Assembly: GCF_001613005.1 (NCBI RefSeq)
Contig: NZ_BDBN01000030.1
Span: 1-64,000 of the forward strand
Reading direction: 5' to 3'
Length of the DNA stretch: 64,000 nucleotides
Source: Nocardia nova NBRC 15556
GTDB lineage: Bacteria; Actinomycetota; Actinomycetes; Mycobacteriales; Mycobacteriaceae
Every line of letters begins with the position of its first letter. The first letter of the stretch is position 1. Shown here piece by piece: positions 18,033 to 26,449 of the stretch. The notes under the pieces were generated by a model that saw nothing but the letters and a program-made list of their open reading frames with translations, was not told the origin of the DNA and ran no database searches. A program made the position numbers and the translations under genes.

Positions 18033-19052
18033 ATGCGGCCGATTCGCATATGTGCGGTGCTGCTGGGCGCGGCCGTTCTGATGAGCGGCTGCTCGAGTTC
18101 GGCAACGCCGGGGCCTCCGCACCCCGGTGAGCTGCCGCTGCGCCGGGTCGCGCAGGTGTCCTTGACCGGCGGACCGGTGCGTTTCGACTACACCGCCCTC
18201 GATGCCGCGCGCGGGTTGCTGTTCGTGGCCCATATGGGCGCCGGGGAGGTGGTCGAGGTCGATGTGCGCGCCCATCGGGTTGTACGCACCCTTGCCGATA
18301 TGCCCGACGTGCACGGGGTGCTCGTGGTCGGAGACACTCATCGCGTGTACGCCACCGCGACCGGCCGCAATCAACTCGTCGCGATCGACGAGGACACCGG
18401 TGCGGTGATGTTCACCGCACCGACCGGCGATTACCCCGATGGGCTGGCCTACGACCCGGTTCGCCGTGCGGTGTGGACGACCGACGAGCACGCCGGTACC
18501 GAGACCGTCGTCGACGCCGAAACCGGTGCGGTGCGCGCGACCGCCGCAGTGGATGGTGAGGCCGGCAACGTCGTCTACGACCCGGTCACCGACCGGATGG
18601 TGGTCGCAGTGCACGGCCGTAACAATCTGGCGCTGATCGATCCCGCGAAAGCCACTGTCATCCAACGCATTCCGATTCCCGGCTGTGATGATCCGCACGG
18701 GCAAGCCCTCGACGCGACAGACCGGGTGATGTTCGTCGGCTGCGAAGCAGGGGCGGCCATGGTCACCGTGGACCTGGTCACCGGCACCGTCACCGGCCGC
18801 GACCCGGTGGGCGAGACCCCCGACGTACTGGTCTACGACCTGGGCACGCACCGGGTGTACGTCGCGGCCGAAAGCGGCTGGGTCAGTGTGTTCGACCGTC
18901 GCGACGGCCGCACCGTCGCGGTCGGCGCCGCGCATGTGGCCGATGGCGCCCACTCGCTCGCGGTGGACCCCGCTACCGACCACTGCTATATACCGATCCC
19001 GAAAGGCCCCGACGGCACGCCGGTGCTGTGGGAATTCGAGCCCACCGGCTGA
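18033..19052 (+). CDS. YncE-like beta-propeller lipoprotein
   Basis: A 339-residue secreted lipoprotein with lipobox LMSGC (Cys20). The mature part consists of repeated propeller blades such as HRVYATATGRNQLVAIDEDT and RMVVAVHGRNNLALIDP, the YVTN/NHL-type repeat of YncE-like surface proteins. TTG 18030 is an alternative start. It ends 13 bases before the FetA-like ATPase and is probably co-transcribed with the exporter. The pairing suggests an extracytoplasmic partner, perhaps for metal or haem, but this is inference. Confidence 0.82.
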   Translation: MRPIRICAVLLGAAVLMSGCSSSATPGPPHPGELPLRRVAQVSLTGGPVRFDYTALDAARGLLFVAHMGAGEVVEVDVRAHRVVRTLADMPDVHGVLVVGDTHRVYATATGRNQLVAIDEDTGAVMFTAPTGDYPDGLAYDPVRRAVWTTDEHAGTETVVDAETGAVRATAAVDGEAGNVVYDPVTDRMVVAVHGRNNLALIDPAKATVIQRIPIPGCDDPHGQALDATDRVMFVGCEAGAAMVTVDLVTGTVTGRDPVGETPDVLVYDLGTHRVYVAAESGWVSVFDRRDGRTVAVGAAHVADGAHSLAVDPATDHCYIPIPKGPDGTPVLWEFEPTG

Positions 19053-19065
19053 ACCTGTGGAACCC

Positions 19066-19728
19066 ATGTCTGCCATCTCCCTCGACCGCGTCACCGCCGG
19101 CCACGACACCACCACGGTGCTCGTCGACGCCGACGCGGAATTCGCCCGTGGCGCCTGCTCGGCGGTCGTCGGGCCCAGCGGCGCCGGGAAGACGACACTG
19201 CTGCGGCTGCTCAACCGGCTCGCCGAACCCACCAGTGGCACCATCCGGCTCGACGGCACGCCGATCACCAGCCTCGACGTGCTCGACCTCCGTCGTCGCG
19301 TCGGGCTCGTCGGACAACAGCCCGTCCTGCTCACCGATACCGTCTCCGAGGAGATCCGGTATGCCCGAGCGGATTTGGCTACGCAGCGTCTCGAGCAGTT
19401 GCTGGCCCTGCTGGGGTTGGGGCCGGAGTTCGCCACCCGTCGATGCGCACAGCTGTCCGGCGGTCAAGCCCAGCGAGTCTGCCTGGCCCGCGCACTCGCC
19501 GTCGAACCCGAAGTGCTGCTGCTGGACGAGCCGACCTCCGCTCTCGACAAGAACTCCGCCACCGCGGTCGCCGAACTCATCCGTACCCACACCCGCGACG
19601 GCGGCACCGTCGTGCTGGTCAGCCACGACACCGACTTCGTCGACGGCGTCGCCGACACGATCTGGTCGCTTCACCAGGGGCGGCTGACCCGTAGTTCCCG
19701 CCCCCTCGAACCACGGAACACGAAGTGA
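19066..19728 (+). CDS. ABC transporter ATP-binding protein, FetA-like
   Basis: A 220-residue nucleotide-binding subunit. Walker A is GPSGAGKTTL, the Q-loop is VGQQPVLL, the signature is LSGGQAQR and Walker B is VLLLDEPTSALD. The short length and its partner (UPF0014/FetB-type permease overlapping by four bases) match the FetA-FetB (YbbL-YbbM) iron exporter arrangement. ATG 19066 has only a weak GTGGA upstream; coupling to the lipoprotein stop may help. It drives export by the membrane partner. Confidence 0.85.
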   Translation: MSAISLDRVTAGHDTTTVLVDADAEFARGACSAVVGPSGAGKTTLLRLLNRLAEPTSGTIRLDGTPITSLDVLDLRRRVGLVGQQPVLLTDTVSEEIRYARADLATQRLEQLLALLGLGPEFATRRCAQLSGGQAQRVCLARALAVEPEVLLLDEPTSALDKNSATAVAELIRTHTRDGGTVVLVSHDTDFVDGVADTIWSLHQGRLTRSSRPLEPRNTK

Positions 19729-20504
19729 CAGCGGGCCTTTCGGTGCCCGGTTGGGGCGGGGTGGCGACATCGCTGGCACTGGTGGCGGTAGCCGCCGCCA
19801 TCGCCTACCGCCAGCAGCTGCACCTGACCCGCGAACTGCTCGTCGCCGCCGCTCGTGCCGGTATCCAGTTGGTCGCGGTCGGCGCGCTCTTGCTGATTCT
19901 GTTCCGGCACACCGGGTTGCCCGGCGCTCTCGGCTGGGTCCTGGTCATGATCGTCATCGCGGGGCAAGTCGCCGCACGGCGCGGCGCGGGTCTGCCGCAC
20001 GCGGCCCGCGCGGCCACCATCGGCGTGGCCACCGGATCGGGCATCACTCTCGGCGCGCTGCTCGCACTCGGGATCATCTCCACCCAAGCCCGCGTCGTGG
20101 TCCCGGTCGGCGGCATGATCGTCTCCGCCGCCATGCAGGCCACCGGCATCGCCCTGCGCCGCCTGCGCGAAGACGCCCAGCATGCCCGCCCGGCCATCGA
20201 AGCCCGGCTGTGCCTGGGCCTTTCGGCCCGAGAGGCGTTCGCGCCACATCGTCGCTCGGCCCTGCGCACCGCGCTGATCCCCGCGATCGACTCCACCAAA
20301 GTCGTCGGCCTGATCAGCCTGCCCGGCGCCATGACCGGGCTCATCCTCGCCGGCGTCGACCCGCTCACCGCGATCCGCTACCAGATCGTCGTCATGTACA
20401 TGCTGCTCGCCGCCACCGCCTTGGGCGCCCTCACCACTGCCCGCGTAGCCGAACAGGCCTTGTTCGACGACACCCAGCGGCTTGTACGGCTACCCGACCG
20501 CTGA
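19725..20504 (+). CDS. FetB-like ABC permease (UPF0014)
   Basis: A 259-residue integral membrane protein with about seven hydrophobic segments. The UPF0014 core is visible: RAGIQLVAVG, GMIVSAAMQATGIALRRL and a cytosolic stretch, then IPAIDSTKVVGLISLPGAMT, GLILAGVDP and RYQIVVMYML. GTG 19725 overlaps the ATPase stop. E. coli FetAB exports iron and protects against peroxide, so metal efflux is the best prediction. An upstream lipoprotein in the same transcript is unusual for the family. Confidence 0.85.
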   Translation: MTAGLSVPGWGGVATSLALVAVAAAIAYRQQLHLTRELLVAAARAGIQLVAVGALLLILFRHTGLPGALGWVLVMIVIAGQVAARRGAGLPHAARAATIGVATGSGITLGALLALGIISTQARVVVPVGGMIVSAAMQATGIALRRLREDAQHARPAIEARLCLGLSAREAFAPHRRSALRTALIPAIDSTKVVGLISLPGAMTGLILAGVDPLTAIRYQIVVMYMLLAATALGALTTARVAEQALFDDTQRLVRLPDR

Positions 20505-20783
20505 CCCCCTTCGGTGAACCGCGCCTCCCGCCCGACGATCCCCGGACTCCGCCTCTCTCTCCTGGTGGTGCGTACCGCACAGCTGTCAGGCGGTTGCTCG
20601 ATCCCAACTACCGCAGCTGACATCGCGGCAAGGCTTTTGCTCCGCAATGCGCAGGCAGTTTCCAGCCGAAGACCCGGGCCGTACGCATGGACGGTCGAAA
20701 TTGGGCCGTAGGTCCCTGGCAGCGAGCGTAGTGGGCGACGACAGTGGAGACAGCGTCTCCTACATGTGAGGAAGTGACGAGAA
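20505..20783. other. Intergenic region before psp operon
   Basis: No gene seen. It contains the palindrome at 20746-20760 and presumably the pspA promoter. Short frames here lack protein-like composition. Confidence 0.5.
20746..20760. promoter_or_regulatory. Palindrome GGAGAC-AGC-GTCTCC before pspA
   Basis: A perfect 6-3-6 palindrome ending 23 bases before the pspA start. It could be a stress-regulator operator or a short 5'-UTR hairpin. No known ClgR or sigma-E motif was recognised. Confidence 0.35.
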
Positions 20784-21524
20784 GTGAGTATCGCTCGACG
20801 TATCGCTTTGCTGTTCCGGGTCAAGACGAACAAGCTGCTCGATCGCACCGAGGACCCTCGTGAGGTGCTCGACTACTCGTATCAGCGGCAGTTGGAGATG
20901 CTCGCGCAGGTGCGGCGCGGCCTGGCGGATGTCGCTACCAGCCGTAAACGCATCGAGCTGCAGCAAAACCAGCTCCAGCAGGCCGCCGACCGCCTGCAGA
21001 GCCAGGCCCGGCAGGCGGTCGGGCAAGGTCGCGACGACCTGGCTCGGGAGGCGCTGACTCGGCGCGCGGCAACCCTTGCCCAGATCGAGCAGCTACGGCC
21101 GCAGTATGACGACCTGGCCGCGCAGGAGGCGAAGCTCACCACCGCCTCGCAACGGTTACAGGCGAAGGTGGAGGCGTTCCGTACGCGCAAGGAGACGATC
21201 AAGGCCACCTATACCGCGGCCGAGGCGCAGACCAAGATCAGCGAGGCTGTCACCGGCATCTCGGAGGAGATGGGCGATGTCGGGCTGGCGATCCAGCGGG
21301 CCGAGGACAAGACAGCGCAGATGAGTTCGCGCTCGCAAGCGCTGGACGAGCTGATCGCCTCCGGTGCCTTGGAAGATGCCACCGCTCCGGTCGGCCGGCG
21401 TGACGATATTCAGGCCGCCCTCGACGCCGGTCGGGGCAGTGATGTCGATGCCGAACTGGCGCAACTGAAAAGCTCACTCACGCCGGCGATCGAGGCGAAC
21501 GCGCAGGAAAGGCCGCAATCATGA
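20784..21524 (+). CDS. pspA: Phage shock protein A (PspA/IM30)
   Basis: A 246-residue peripheral membrane-stress protein of the PspA/Vipp1/ESCRT-III superfamily. The N-terminal amphipathic helix (MSIARRIALLFRVKTNKLL) is followed by long heptad-rich coiled coils with the conserved DPREVLDYSY stretch. GTG start with GAGGAAG nine bases upstream. It is the first gene of the actinobacterial set pspA-pspAA-htpX-pspAB and overlaps pspAA by four bases. It probably binds stressed membrane and limits proton leakage. Confidence 0.9.
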   Translation: MSIARRIALLFRVKTNKLLDRTEDPREVLDYSYQRQLEMLAQVRRGLADVATSRKRIELQQNQLQQAADRLQSQARQAVGQGRDDLAREALTRRAATLAQIEQLRPQYDDLAAQEAKLTTASQRLQAKVEAFRTRKETIKATYTAAEAQTKISEAVTGISEEMGDVGLAIQRAEDKTAQMSSRSQALDELIASGALEDATAPVGRRDDIQAALDAGRGSDVDAELAQLKSSLTPAIEANAQERPQS

Positions 21525-21799
21525 TCGTTCGTATTCTCGGCGAAGGCCAATACACCCTCGACGACGCCCGCCTCAGCGACCTCAATGAACTCGACGACGA
21601 GCTGCTGCAGGCCGCCGACGCGGGCGACGACACCGGGTTCTCGCTCGTCCTGGGCCGCATGTTGGCCACTGTCCGGGATCTTGCTACCCCGGTAGCCGAC
21701 GATGCGCTGGTCGCCTCGGATCTGGTGCTTCCCAGTGCGGACATGCCGCTGTCCGAGGTTCACGCGATGCTGCGCGACGACGGACTGATTCCGGGATAA
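21521..21799 (+). CDS. PspA-associated protein PspAA
   Basis: A 92-residue acidic protein matching the PspAA partner: it starts MIVRILGEGQYTLDDARL and has the conserved helix LNELDDELLQAADAGD. It is translationally coupled to pspA (ATGA overlap) and followed six bases later by htpX. In the published comparative genomics of Psp systems, PspAA accompanies PspA in actinobacteria and archaea and is thought to regulate or recruit it. Confidence 0.85.
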   Translation: MIVRILGEGQYTLDDARLSDLNELDDELLQAADAGDDTGFSLVLGRMLATVRDLATPVADDALVASDLVLPSADMPLSEVHAMLRDDGLIPG

Positions 21800-21804
21800 C
21801 TGCC

Positions 21805-22719
21805 ATGCGTACCCGTTTCCGGCCGGACCATCGGCTCACGGCCCGCATGGGATTGACCATGTTCTTGCTCGGCTTGATCTATGTCGCGTTCATCGCGGCG
21901 CTGGTGGTGCTGATCAAATCGGTCGTGGTGGTCGTGGTGATCGTAGGCGGGCTGCTGTTCGCGCAGTTCTGGTTTTCCGACCGGATCGCTCTGTACGCGA
22001 TGCGGGCGCGTGTCGTCACCGCGGAGGAGGCGCCGCAGCTGCACGGCATCATCGACCGGCTCTGCGCCACCGCGAACATGCCCAAACCGCAGGTCGCTAT
22101 CGCGGACCTCGGTATGCCCAACGCGTTCGCCACCGGTCGCAGCCCTCGCCGCGCTGTCATCGCCGTCACTACCGGCCTGCTGCAGCGGCTTGATGCCGAT
22201 GAGCTCGATGGTGTGCTGTCGCATGAGCTTTCGCACATCGCGCACCGGGATGTGGTGGTGATGACCACCGCGTCGTTCATGGGCGTGCTTGCGGGTCTGA
22301 TCGCACGATTCACTCTGTACTCGGCAATGTTCGGCGGAGGCGGCCGGGACCGCCGCGACGGCGACAACCTGTTCCTCGTCGTTCTAGCCGTGATGGCGGT
22401 CTCCGCGGCCGTCTACGCGATCAGCTTCCTGCTGATCCGAGCGCTGTCACGGTATCGCGAGCTGGCCGCCGACCGAGCCGGGGCGATCCTCACCGGCCGC
22501 CCGTCGGAGCTTGCCTCGGCGCTGACCAAGATCAGCGGGGACATCGGTCGCATTCCCAGTCGTGACCTGCGCACCGAGCAGCCGTTCAATGCGTTCTTCT
22601 TCGCCCCCGCGCTGGGCGCCGGCGCCACCTGGTCGACGCTACTGTCCACCCATCCGAGCCTCCAGCAGCGACTGGACCAGCTCGGCGCACTGGCTACCGA
22701 ACTCGGGCAGGAGAGCTGA
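21805..22719 (+). CDS. htpX: Zinc metalloprotease HtpX
   Basis: A 304-residue membrane-bound M48 protease. Two N-terminal helices (about 14-55) anchor it. The zinc motif HELSH is at residues 140-144 with Glu141 catalytic, and the third ligand is the Glu in YRELAADRAG near residue 220. Two more helices lie between them. HtpX removes misfolded membrane proteins under stress, consistent with its place inside the psp operon. Confidence 0.9.
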   Translation: MRTRFRPDHRLTARMGLTMFLLGLIYVAFIAALVVLIKSVVVVVVIVGGLLFAQFWFSDRIALYAMRARVVTAEEAPQLHGIIDRLCATANMPKPQVAIADLGMPNAFATGRSPRRAVIAVTTGLLQRLDADELDGVLSHELSHIAHRDVVVMTTASFMGVLAGLIARFTLYSAMFGGGGRDRRDGDNLFLVVLAVMAVSAAVYAISFLLIRALSRYRELAADRAGAILTGRPSELASALTKISGDIGRIPSRDLRTEQPFNAFFFAPALGAGATWSTLLSTHPSLQQRLDQLGALATELGQES

Positions 22720-22726
22720 AATCGAG

Positions 22727-23302
22727 ATGGGATTCCTCAACGCGCTGCTGGGCCGCACCAAGCCGGTGCAGCCGAATCTCGATGTACTGTTCGCTGTTCC
22801 ACCCGCTGCCTACACTCTGCAGGCGGCGCTGGACGTCCACCCGACCGGGGCTGGGGCCGTGTGCTTCAAACAGGCCGAGGGCGCCGGCGCAAGACAGTCC
22901 GAGGCGGAGATCCTCGATCTGCTGCACCTCGAACCGACCATCGCAGTGGCAGTGACGATCGACGAATTCGGCTACACCTGGATCACCTGCCGGCAAGACA
23001 CCGCAGACTTGTCCGCGTTGACGACCGCGCTGCACGCGATCAATTCCACTCTGTCCGACAACGGTTTCGGCCCGAACCTGCTGTGCACCGTCATCGGCTT
23101 CGCCACCGCTGACCTCCCGCCACACCGGCTCGGCTTGGTTTACCTTTTCAAACGGGGCACCGTCTACCCGTTCGCGCCCTCCGGCGAGCAACGCCGCGAC
23201 AACGCCCTCGAACTCCGAGCTCGCGCAGCACTTTCCGGCGAACTCCCCATCGAAGCCGAACTCGAGCGCTGGTTCCCACTGTGGGATGCGCCTGTGCCGT
23301 GA
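22727..23302 (+). CDS. PspA-associated protein PspAB
   Basis: A 191-residue protein starting MGFLNALLGRTKP, the conserved N-terminus of PspAB. It is mixed alpha/beta with no membrane segment. It lies eight bases after htpX and completes the pspA-pspAA-htpX-pspAB order seen in many actinobacteria. Its molecular role is undefined; association with the PspA-HtpX stress response follows from conserved neighbourhood. Confidence 0.8.
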   Translation: MGFLNALLGRTKPVQPNLDVLFAVPPAAYTLQAALDVHPTGAGAVCFKQAEGAGARQSEAEILDLLHLEPTIAVAVTIDEFGYTWITCRQDTADLSALTTALHAINSTLSDNGFGPNLLCTVIGFATADLPPHRLGLVYLFKRGTVYPFAPSGEQRRDNALELRARAALSGELPIEAELERWFPLWDAPVP

Positions 23303-23579
23303 CGACCCCGTCGCGGTGGCGCGGCGCATTGGCCCCGCGCTGCCACTCCCGGCGCGCGTGGTCCTGTGGAACGGCCCGCCCGGCATCCGTGCCCGAGTCC
23401 GTTCCCTTTCGCCCGGCCACGTCGCCTCGGTGCCGGATTCGTGGTCGATTCCGCCTCTCATTGATGCCCGGTACCGTGGCACGGAAGTGCGGACAGACGG
23501 AGCGGCTTTCGATCAGGGCAGCATCGCAGCCAAGCCGCATGACCGGCAGCGGGGCTGCTCGCGTCGATGCGCGTCCGAA

Positions 23580-23687
23580 TCAACCGGTGTGGTCGGGGAG
23601 TCGGAGTCGTTTGAGGGCCGAGGCGTTCAGGGCGACGATGATGCTGGAGCCTGACATGGACGTGGCGGCGATTTGCTGCGGCCTCGG
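23580..23687 (-). pseudogene. C-terminal tail of a P-type copper ATPase
   Basis: Immediately after the SHOCT stop and in the same frame, the minus strand reads IAATSMSGSSIIVALNASAL followed by KRLRLP and a stop. This is the invariant last transmembrane helix and tail of CopA/CtpV-type metal P1B-ATPases (S-S-x-x-V-x-x-N-x-L-R-L). All upstream ATPase domains are absent. A deletion seems to have removed the pump and brought its tail next to the SHOCT gene. Confidence 0.65.
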
Positions 23688-23957
23688 TTACGCGGCTGTG
23701 CCGGTGCCGAGTGTTTTCGTGCGCCGGATGTATTCCTCCTCGTCGATCTCCCCGCGCGCGTAGCGTTCGGCGAGGATCTGTTGGGGGCTGGGCCCGTGCT
23801 GTTCCGGAATTGTGTTCGGAATGGTTGAGCTGCTGTTGCCGCTGTAGCGGATCAGGGCCACGATGCCGGCCCCGATGAGTGCCCAGAAGATCACCATGCC
23901 GATGATCATGAGTGCATAGCCCCACCCGCTCAGACCGTTGCCGTACCACATCATCAT
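23688..23957 (-). CDS. SHOCT-domain small membrane protein
   Basis: An 89-residue protein starting MMMWYGNG after AAGGAG at six bases. One transmembrane helix (about 13-38, GYALMIIGMVIFWALIGAGI) precedes a hydrophilic linker and a C-terminal SHOCT motif (ILAERYARGEIDEEEYIRR). Such proteins commonly accompany copper efflux ATPases in actinobacteria, and a copper ATPase tail follows directly. It is probably the last intact gene of the operon with the Met-rich micropeptide and the membrane protein at 24213. Confidence 0.8.
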   Translation of the reverse strand: MMMWYGNGLSGWGYALMIIGMVIFWALIGAGIVALIRYSGNSSSTIPNTIPEQHGPSPQQILAERYARGEIDEEEYIRRTKTLGTGTAA

Positions 23958-24031
23958 CGTCGTCTCCTTCGCCTTGTTCGCAGGTTGGTTGCGCACCGTG
24001 CCGAGGGCAGTGCACGGCGGTGCGCGGAGGG

Positions 24032-24124
24032 TCACATCTGCATCGGCATCGGGCAAATGCCCTGTTGGTGCAGCCACATCATGATCGAATGCATGACCTG
24101 CATCATCGGCGATTGCATGTCCAT
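24032..24124 (-). CDS. Met-rich 30-residue micropeptide
   Basis: A complete 30-codon gene with a strong AAGGAGAG site eight bases before ATG 24124. Ten of 30 residues are Met, plus His12, His19 and Cys24; it ends CPMPMQM. Met, His and Cys clusters are typical soft-metal (Cu+) ligands. It lies between two small membrane-protein genes on the same strand, 74 bases upstream of the SHOCT gene, which is followed by a copper-ATPase tail. I infer a copper-binding or copper-sensing peptide; I know no named family for it. Confidence 0.6.
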   Translation of the reverse strand: MDMQSPMMQVMHSIMMWLHQQGICPMPMQM

Positions 24125-24212
24125 CGTGGTTGCTCTCCTTGCCTCACCTGCCCGTGCCGGACAGGCACTACTACTTGCGCTACCCGGCACGAGCGGGGCA
24201 ACGGCAGGGTGC

Positions 24213-24440
24213 TCAATTCCGGCCGGGGCGGCCCACGTCGACCATCATCACGGCCGTCATCAGCGTGCAGCCCAGCGCGACGAGCAGTAATCCCGACGGC
24301 ATCACCCCGGTAACGACCAGGACCAGGGCGATCGCGATGATCAGCCCACAACAGGCGATCATCACCGCGCCGTGCCCGCGATGCCCGAACCCCTGCGCGC
24401 GCTGCAGTCCCCAGCCTGTCGATGGCTCTTGCGCGTGCAT
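24213..24440 (-). CDS. Small membrane protein of metal-linked operon
   Basis: A 75-residue protein with two hydrophobic segments (GAVMIACCGLIIAIALVLVV and a second around LLLVALGCTLMTAVMMV), a Cys-Cys pair at the first helix start and a His/Gly-rich N-terminus (GFGHRGHG). AGGGAG lies six bases before ATG 24440. It is the first gene of a tight minus-strand cluster with the Met-rich micropeptide and SHOCT protein. The Cys, His and Met content suggests metal handling. No named family recognised. Confidence 0.7.
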   Translation of the reverse strand: MHAQEPSTGWGLQRAQGFGHRGHGAVMIACCGLIIAIALVLVVTGVMPSGLLLVALGCTLMTAVMMVDVGRPGRN

Positions 24441-24624
24441 CGCGAACTCCCTGCATCAGATGCTCGAGCCGGTCGCTCGAGTTCACCCTCAGCTTGCTTC
24501 GGGCGCGTCTGGCCGGACAGAGCCGTCCAGACCTTCGTCCCGGGGCCGAAAGACCCACCGGGCGGCCCGATACCGCCGTCGGTGGCCCCGGGGGCGCACC
24601 GGGGCAAGCACGGCTCGGAAGTGG

Positions 24625-25818
24625 TCAGGAAGATGAAAGGGTGGTTTTTCGTGCGGTGAGGACTACTGCTGCGGCGAGGCAGGCGAGGAGGGCGGCGAGA
24701 GCGAGCAGGCCGGCCCCGAGGGTGGCGGCGGTGGCGACGATGCCGACGAGAAGCGGACCGCCCGCATCGCCGAGTTCGCGGCCGATCTCGGCGGCTCCCA
24801 TGGTCTGACCGAGTCGGTCGGGCGGGCTCGTCGCCGCCAGGTGCGCGAATCCGAGGGGAGTGATCACTCCGGCACCCGCACCGAGGATCACCGCGGCGCA
24901 CACCGCGCCCGCTACCCCGGGCAGGAGCGCGGCGGCGGAGGTTCCGACGGCGGCCAGGAGAAGTCCGGCGGCCATGCCGGATCGGTCCCGCAGCAGTCCC
25001 CGGTCGCGGGCACGTCCTACGCGGGGTTGAATCAGCGCGGCGGTGGCGGCGAGTATCGACACCACGGCGCCGGTGGCCAGCGGGCCCAGGCCGTGGCGGG
25101 CGCCGACCGCGGGTAAGAATCCGACGCCGACCGCGAGAGCGGCGGTGGCTCCGGCCAGAGCGGCGGTCGGGCGCAGGAACGAGCCGCTGCTCAGGCGGCG
25201 TGCCAAATCCACAACCGTCCGGCGGGTTTTCGGCATGACCTCGACGGCGGGCACGGTGACCGCCGCCCATACCGCCACTACCGCGGCGAGCGCCGCGAGT
25301 GCGGTGAAGAGCAGGTCATAGCCCCCGACGGTGACGAGGACGCCGCCCAGCAGCGGGCCGAGGGTGTAGCCCAGTCCTTTCCACGCGCCGTAGCTTCCGA
25401 AGGCACGTCCGTGTGCGGCGGCCGGGGTCAGGCGGGCGACCATAGCCCCGGCGGCCGGGGAGAACGCGGCAGCGGCCGCGCCTTGACCGAATCGTGCGAG
25501 ACCGATCAGGCCCGGATTGCCGACCAGCGCGAATGCGGCGGACGCGAGCGTGAACGCTGCCAACCCGCCGAGCAGCACGGGTCGTGCGCCGACGCGGTCG
25601 GCCAGCGTCCCGAATACGGGTTTGAGAAGTACCTCCGCCCCGTCGTACACAGCCAGTAGCAATCCGAGTGTGAGCAGACTCGCATGCTCTTGCCTCGTAT
25701 ATCCGGCGAGCCCGGCAGCGATGCTGTGCGCGCCGAACGCGGTCACGAATCCGGCCGCGTACAACGGCCACAGCCGGGCTCGTTTCGCGTCGGGTCGATC
25801 GCCGGGGAAAGCGGTCAT
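24625..25818 (-). CDS. MFS transporter
   Basis: A 397-residue major facilitator protein with about 12 helices. The motif-A-like loop reads FGTLADRVGARPVLLGG, and ARFGQGAAAAAFSPAAGAMV matches the helix-5 region of DHA1-type exporters. ATG 25818 overlaps the stop of the PAP2 gene (ATGA), so translation is coupled. It is the last gene of the ChrB_N-PAP2-MFS operon. The substrate is unknown; an efflux role is likely. Confidence 0.85.
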   Translation of the reverse strand: MTAFPGDRPDAKRARLWPLYAAGFVTAFGAHSIAAGLAGYTRQEHASLLTLGLLLAVYDGAEVLLKPVFGTLADRVGARPVLLGGLAAFTLASAAFALVGNPGLIGLARFGQGAAAAAFSPAAGAMVARLTPAAAHGRAFGSYGAWKGLGYTLGPLLGGVLVTVGGYDLLFTALAALAAVVAVWAAVTVPAVEVMPKTRRTVVDLARRLSSGSFLRPTAALAGATAALAVGVGFLPAVGARHGLGPLATGAVVSILAATAALIQPRVGRARDRGLLRDRSGMAAGLLLAAVGTSAAALLPGVAGAVCAAVILGAGAGVITPLGFAHLAATSPPDRLGQTMGAAEIGRELGDAGGPLLVGIVATAATLGAGLLALAALLACLAAAVVLTARKTTLSSS

Positions 25819-26423
25819 CGCGACTCGTGTTGCGTGCCAGCGGGTTCGGTGCCGGTGAGCAGAACGTGCAGTGGAGTACGAGCGGCAAGAGCGACAAGCC
25901 GCGCCAGTAATGGTCGTGCGAGGTAGAACCCGAGAAGACCGATCACGGCTCCGAGGGCGAGGCCGGCGAGTACGTCTTGCGGGTAATGCGCGGCGATGTA
26001 CACCCGAGCGAAGGCCATGACCACCGCGGCCACGGCGGCGAGTACCGCGAGGCGTCGGTGCACCAGCCACAATCCGGCGGTGACCGCGCCGACCATGACC
26101 GCGTGGTCGCTGGGGAACCCGGCATCGGTACTGCAGTGCAGAATCACGATGTCGTGCAACGCATGACACGGCCGGGTCTCGTCAACGGCGGCGGCGATCG
26201 GCTGATTGACCGCGAGCGCGGCCAGTACGCCCAGCGGCGCCCACACCGCAGCCACCATCCGGGCGGGATCGGCGTCGCGGCGGGCGGTCCACCATCCGGC
26301 TGTCAGCAGCAGTGCAAACAGCACCACCCCGTAGTCGGCGTAGCCGGACACGATCGGATGCAGCCACGGCGTATCGCGGGCAAAGTCGTTGACATCGTAG
26401 AAGATTCGCGTATCCACGCTCAC
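25815..26423 (-). CDS. PAP2-family membrane phosphatase
   Basis: A 202-residue integral membrane phosphatase. The PAP2 catalytic motifs are GFPSDHAVMVGAVT (motif 2, catalytic His) and ARVYIAAHYPQDVLAG (motif 3, R-H-D), while motif 1 is the weaker DETRPC. GTG 26423 has GAGGAG five bases upstream; longer upstream frames are noise. It probably hydrolyses undecaprenyl pyrophosphate or a lipid phosphate. It sits between a ChrB_N protein and an MFS gene in one operon. Confidence 0.85.
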   Translation of the reverse strand: MSVDTRIFYDVNDFARDTPWLHPIVSGYADYGVVLFALLLTAGWWTARRDADPARMVAAVWAPLGVLAALAVNQPIAAAVDETRPCHALHDIVILHCSTDAGFPSDHAVMVGAVTAGLWLVHRRLAVLAAVAAVVMAFARVYIAAHYPQDVLAGLALGAVIGLLGFYLARPLLARLVALAARTPLHVLLTGTEPAGTQHESR

Positions 26424-26449
26424 CGGCGCTCCTCGGTTCCAGGGCTGGG

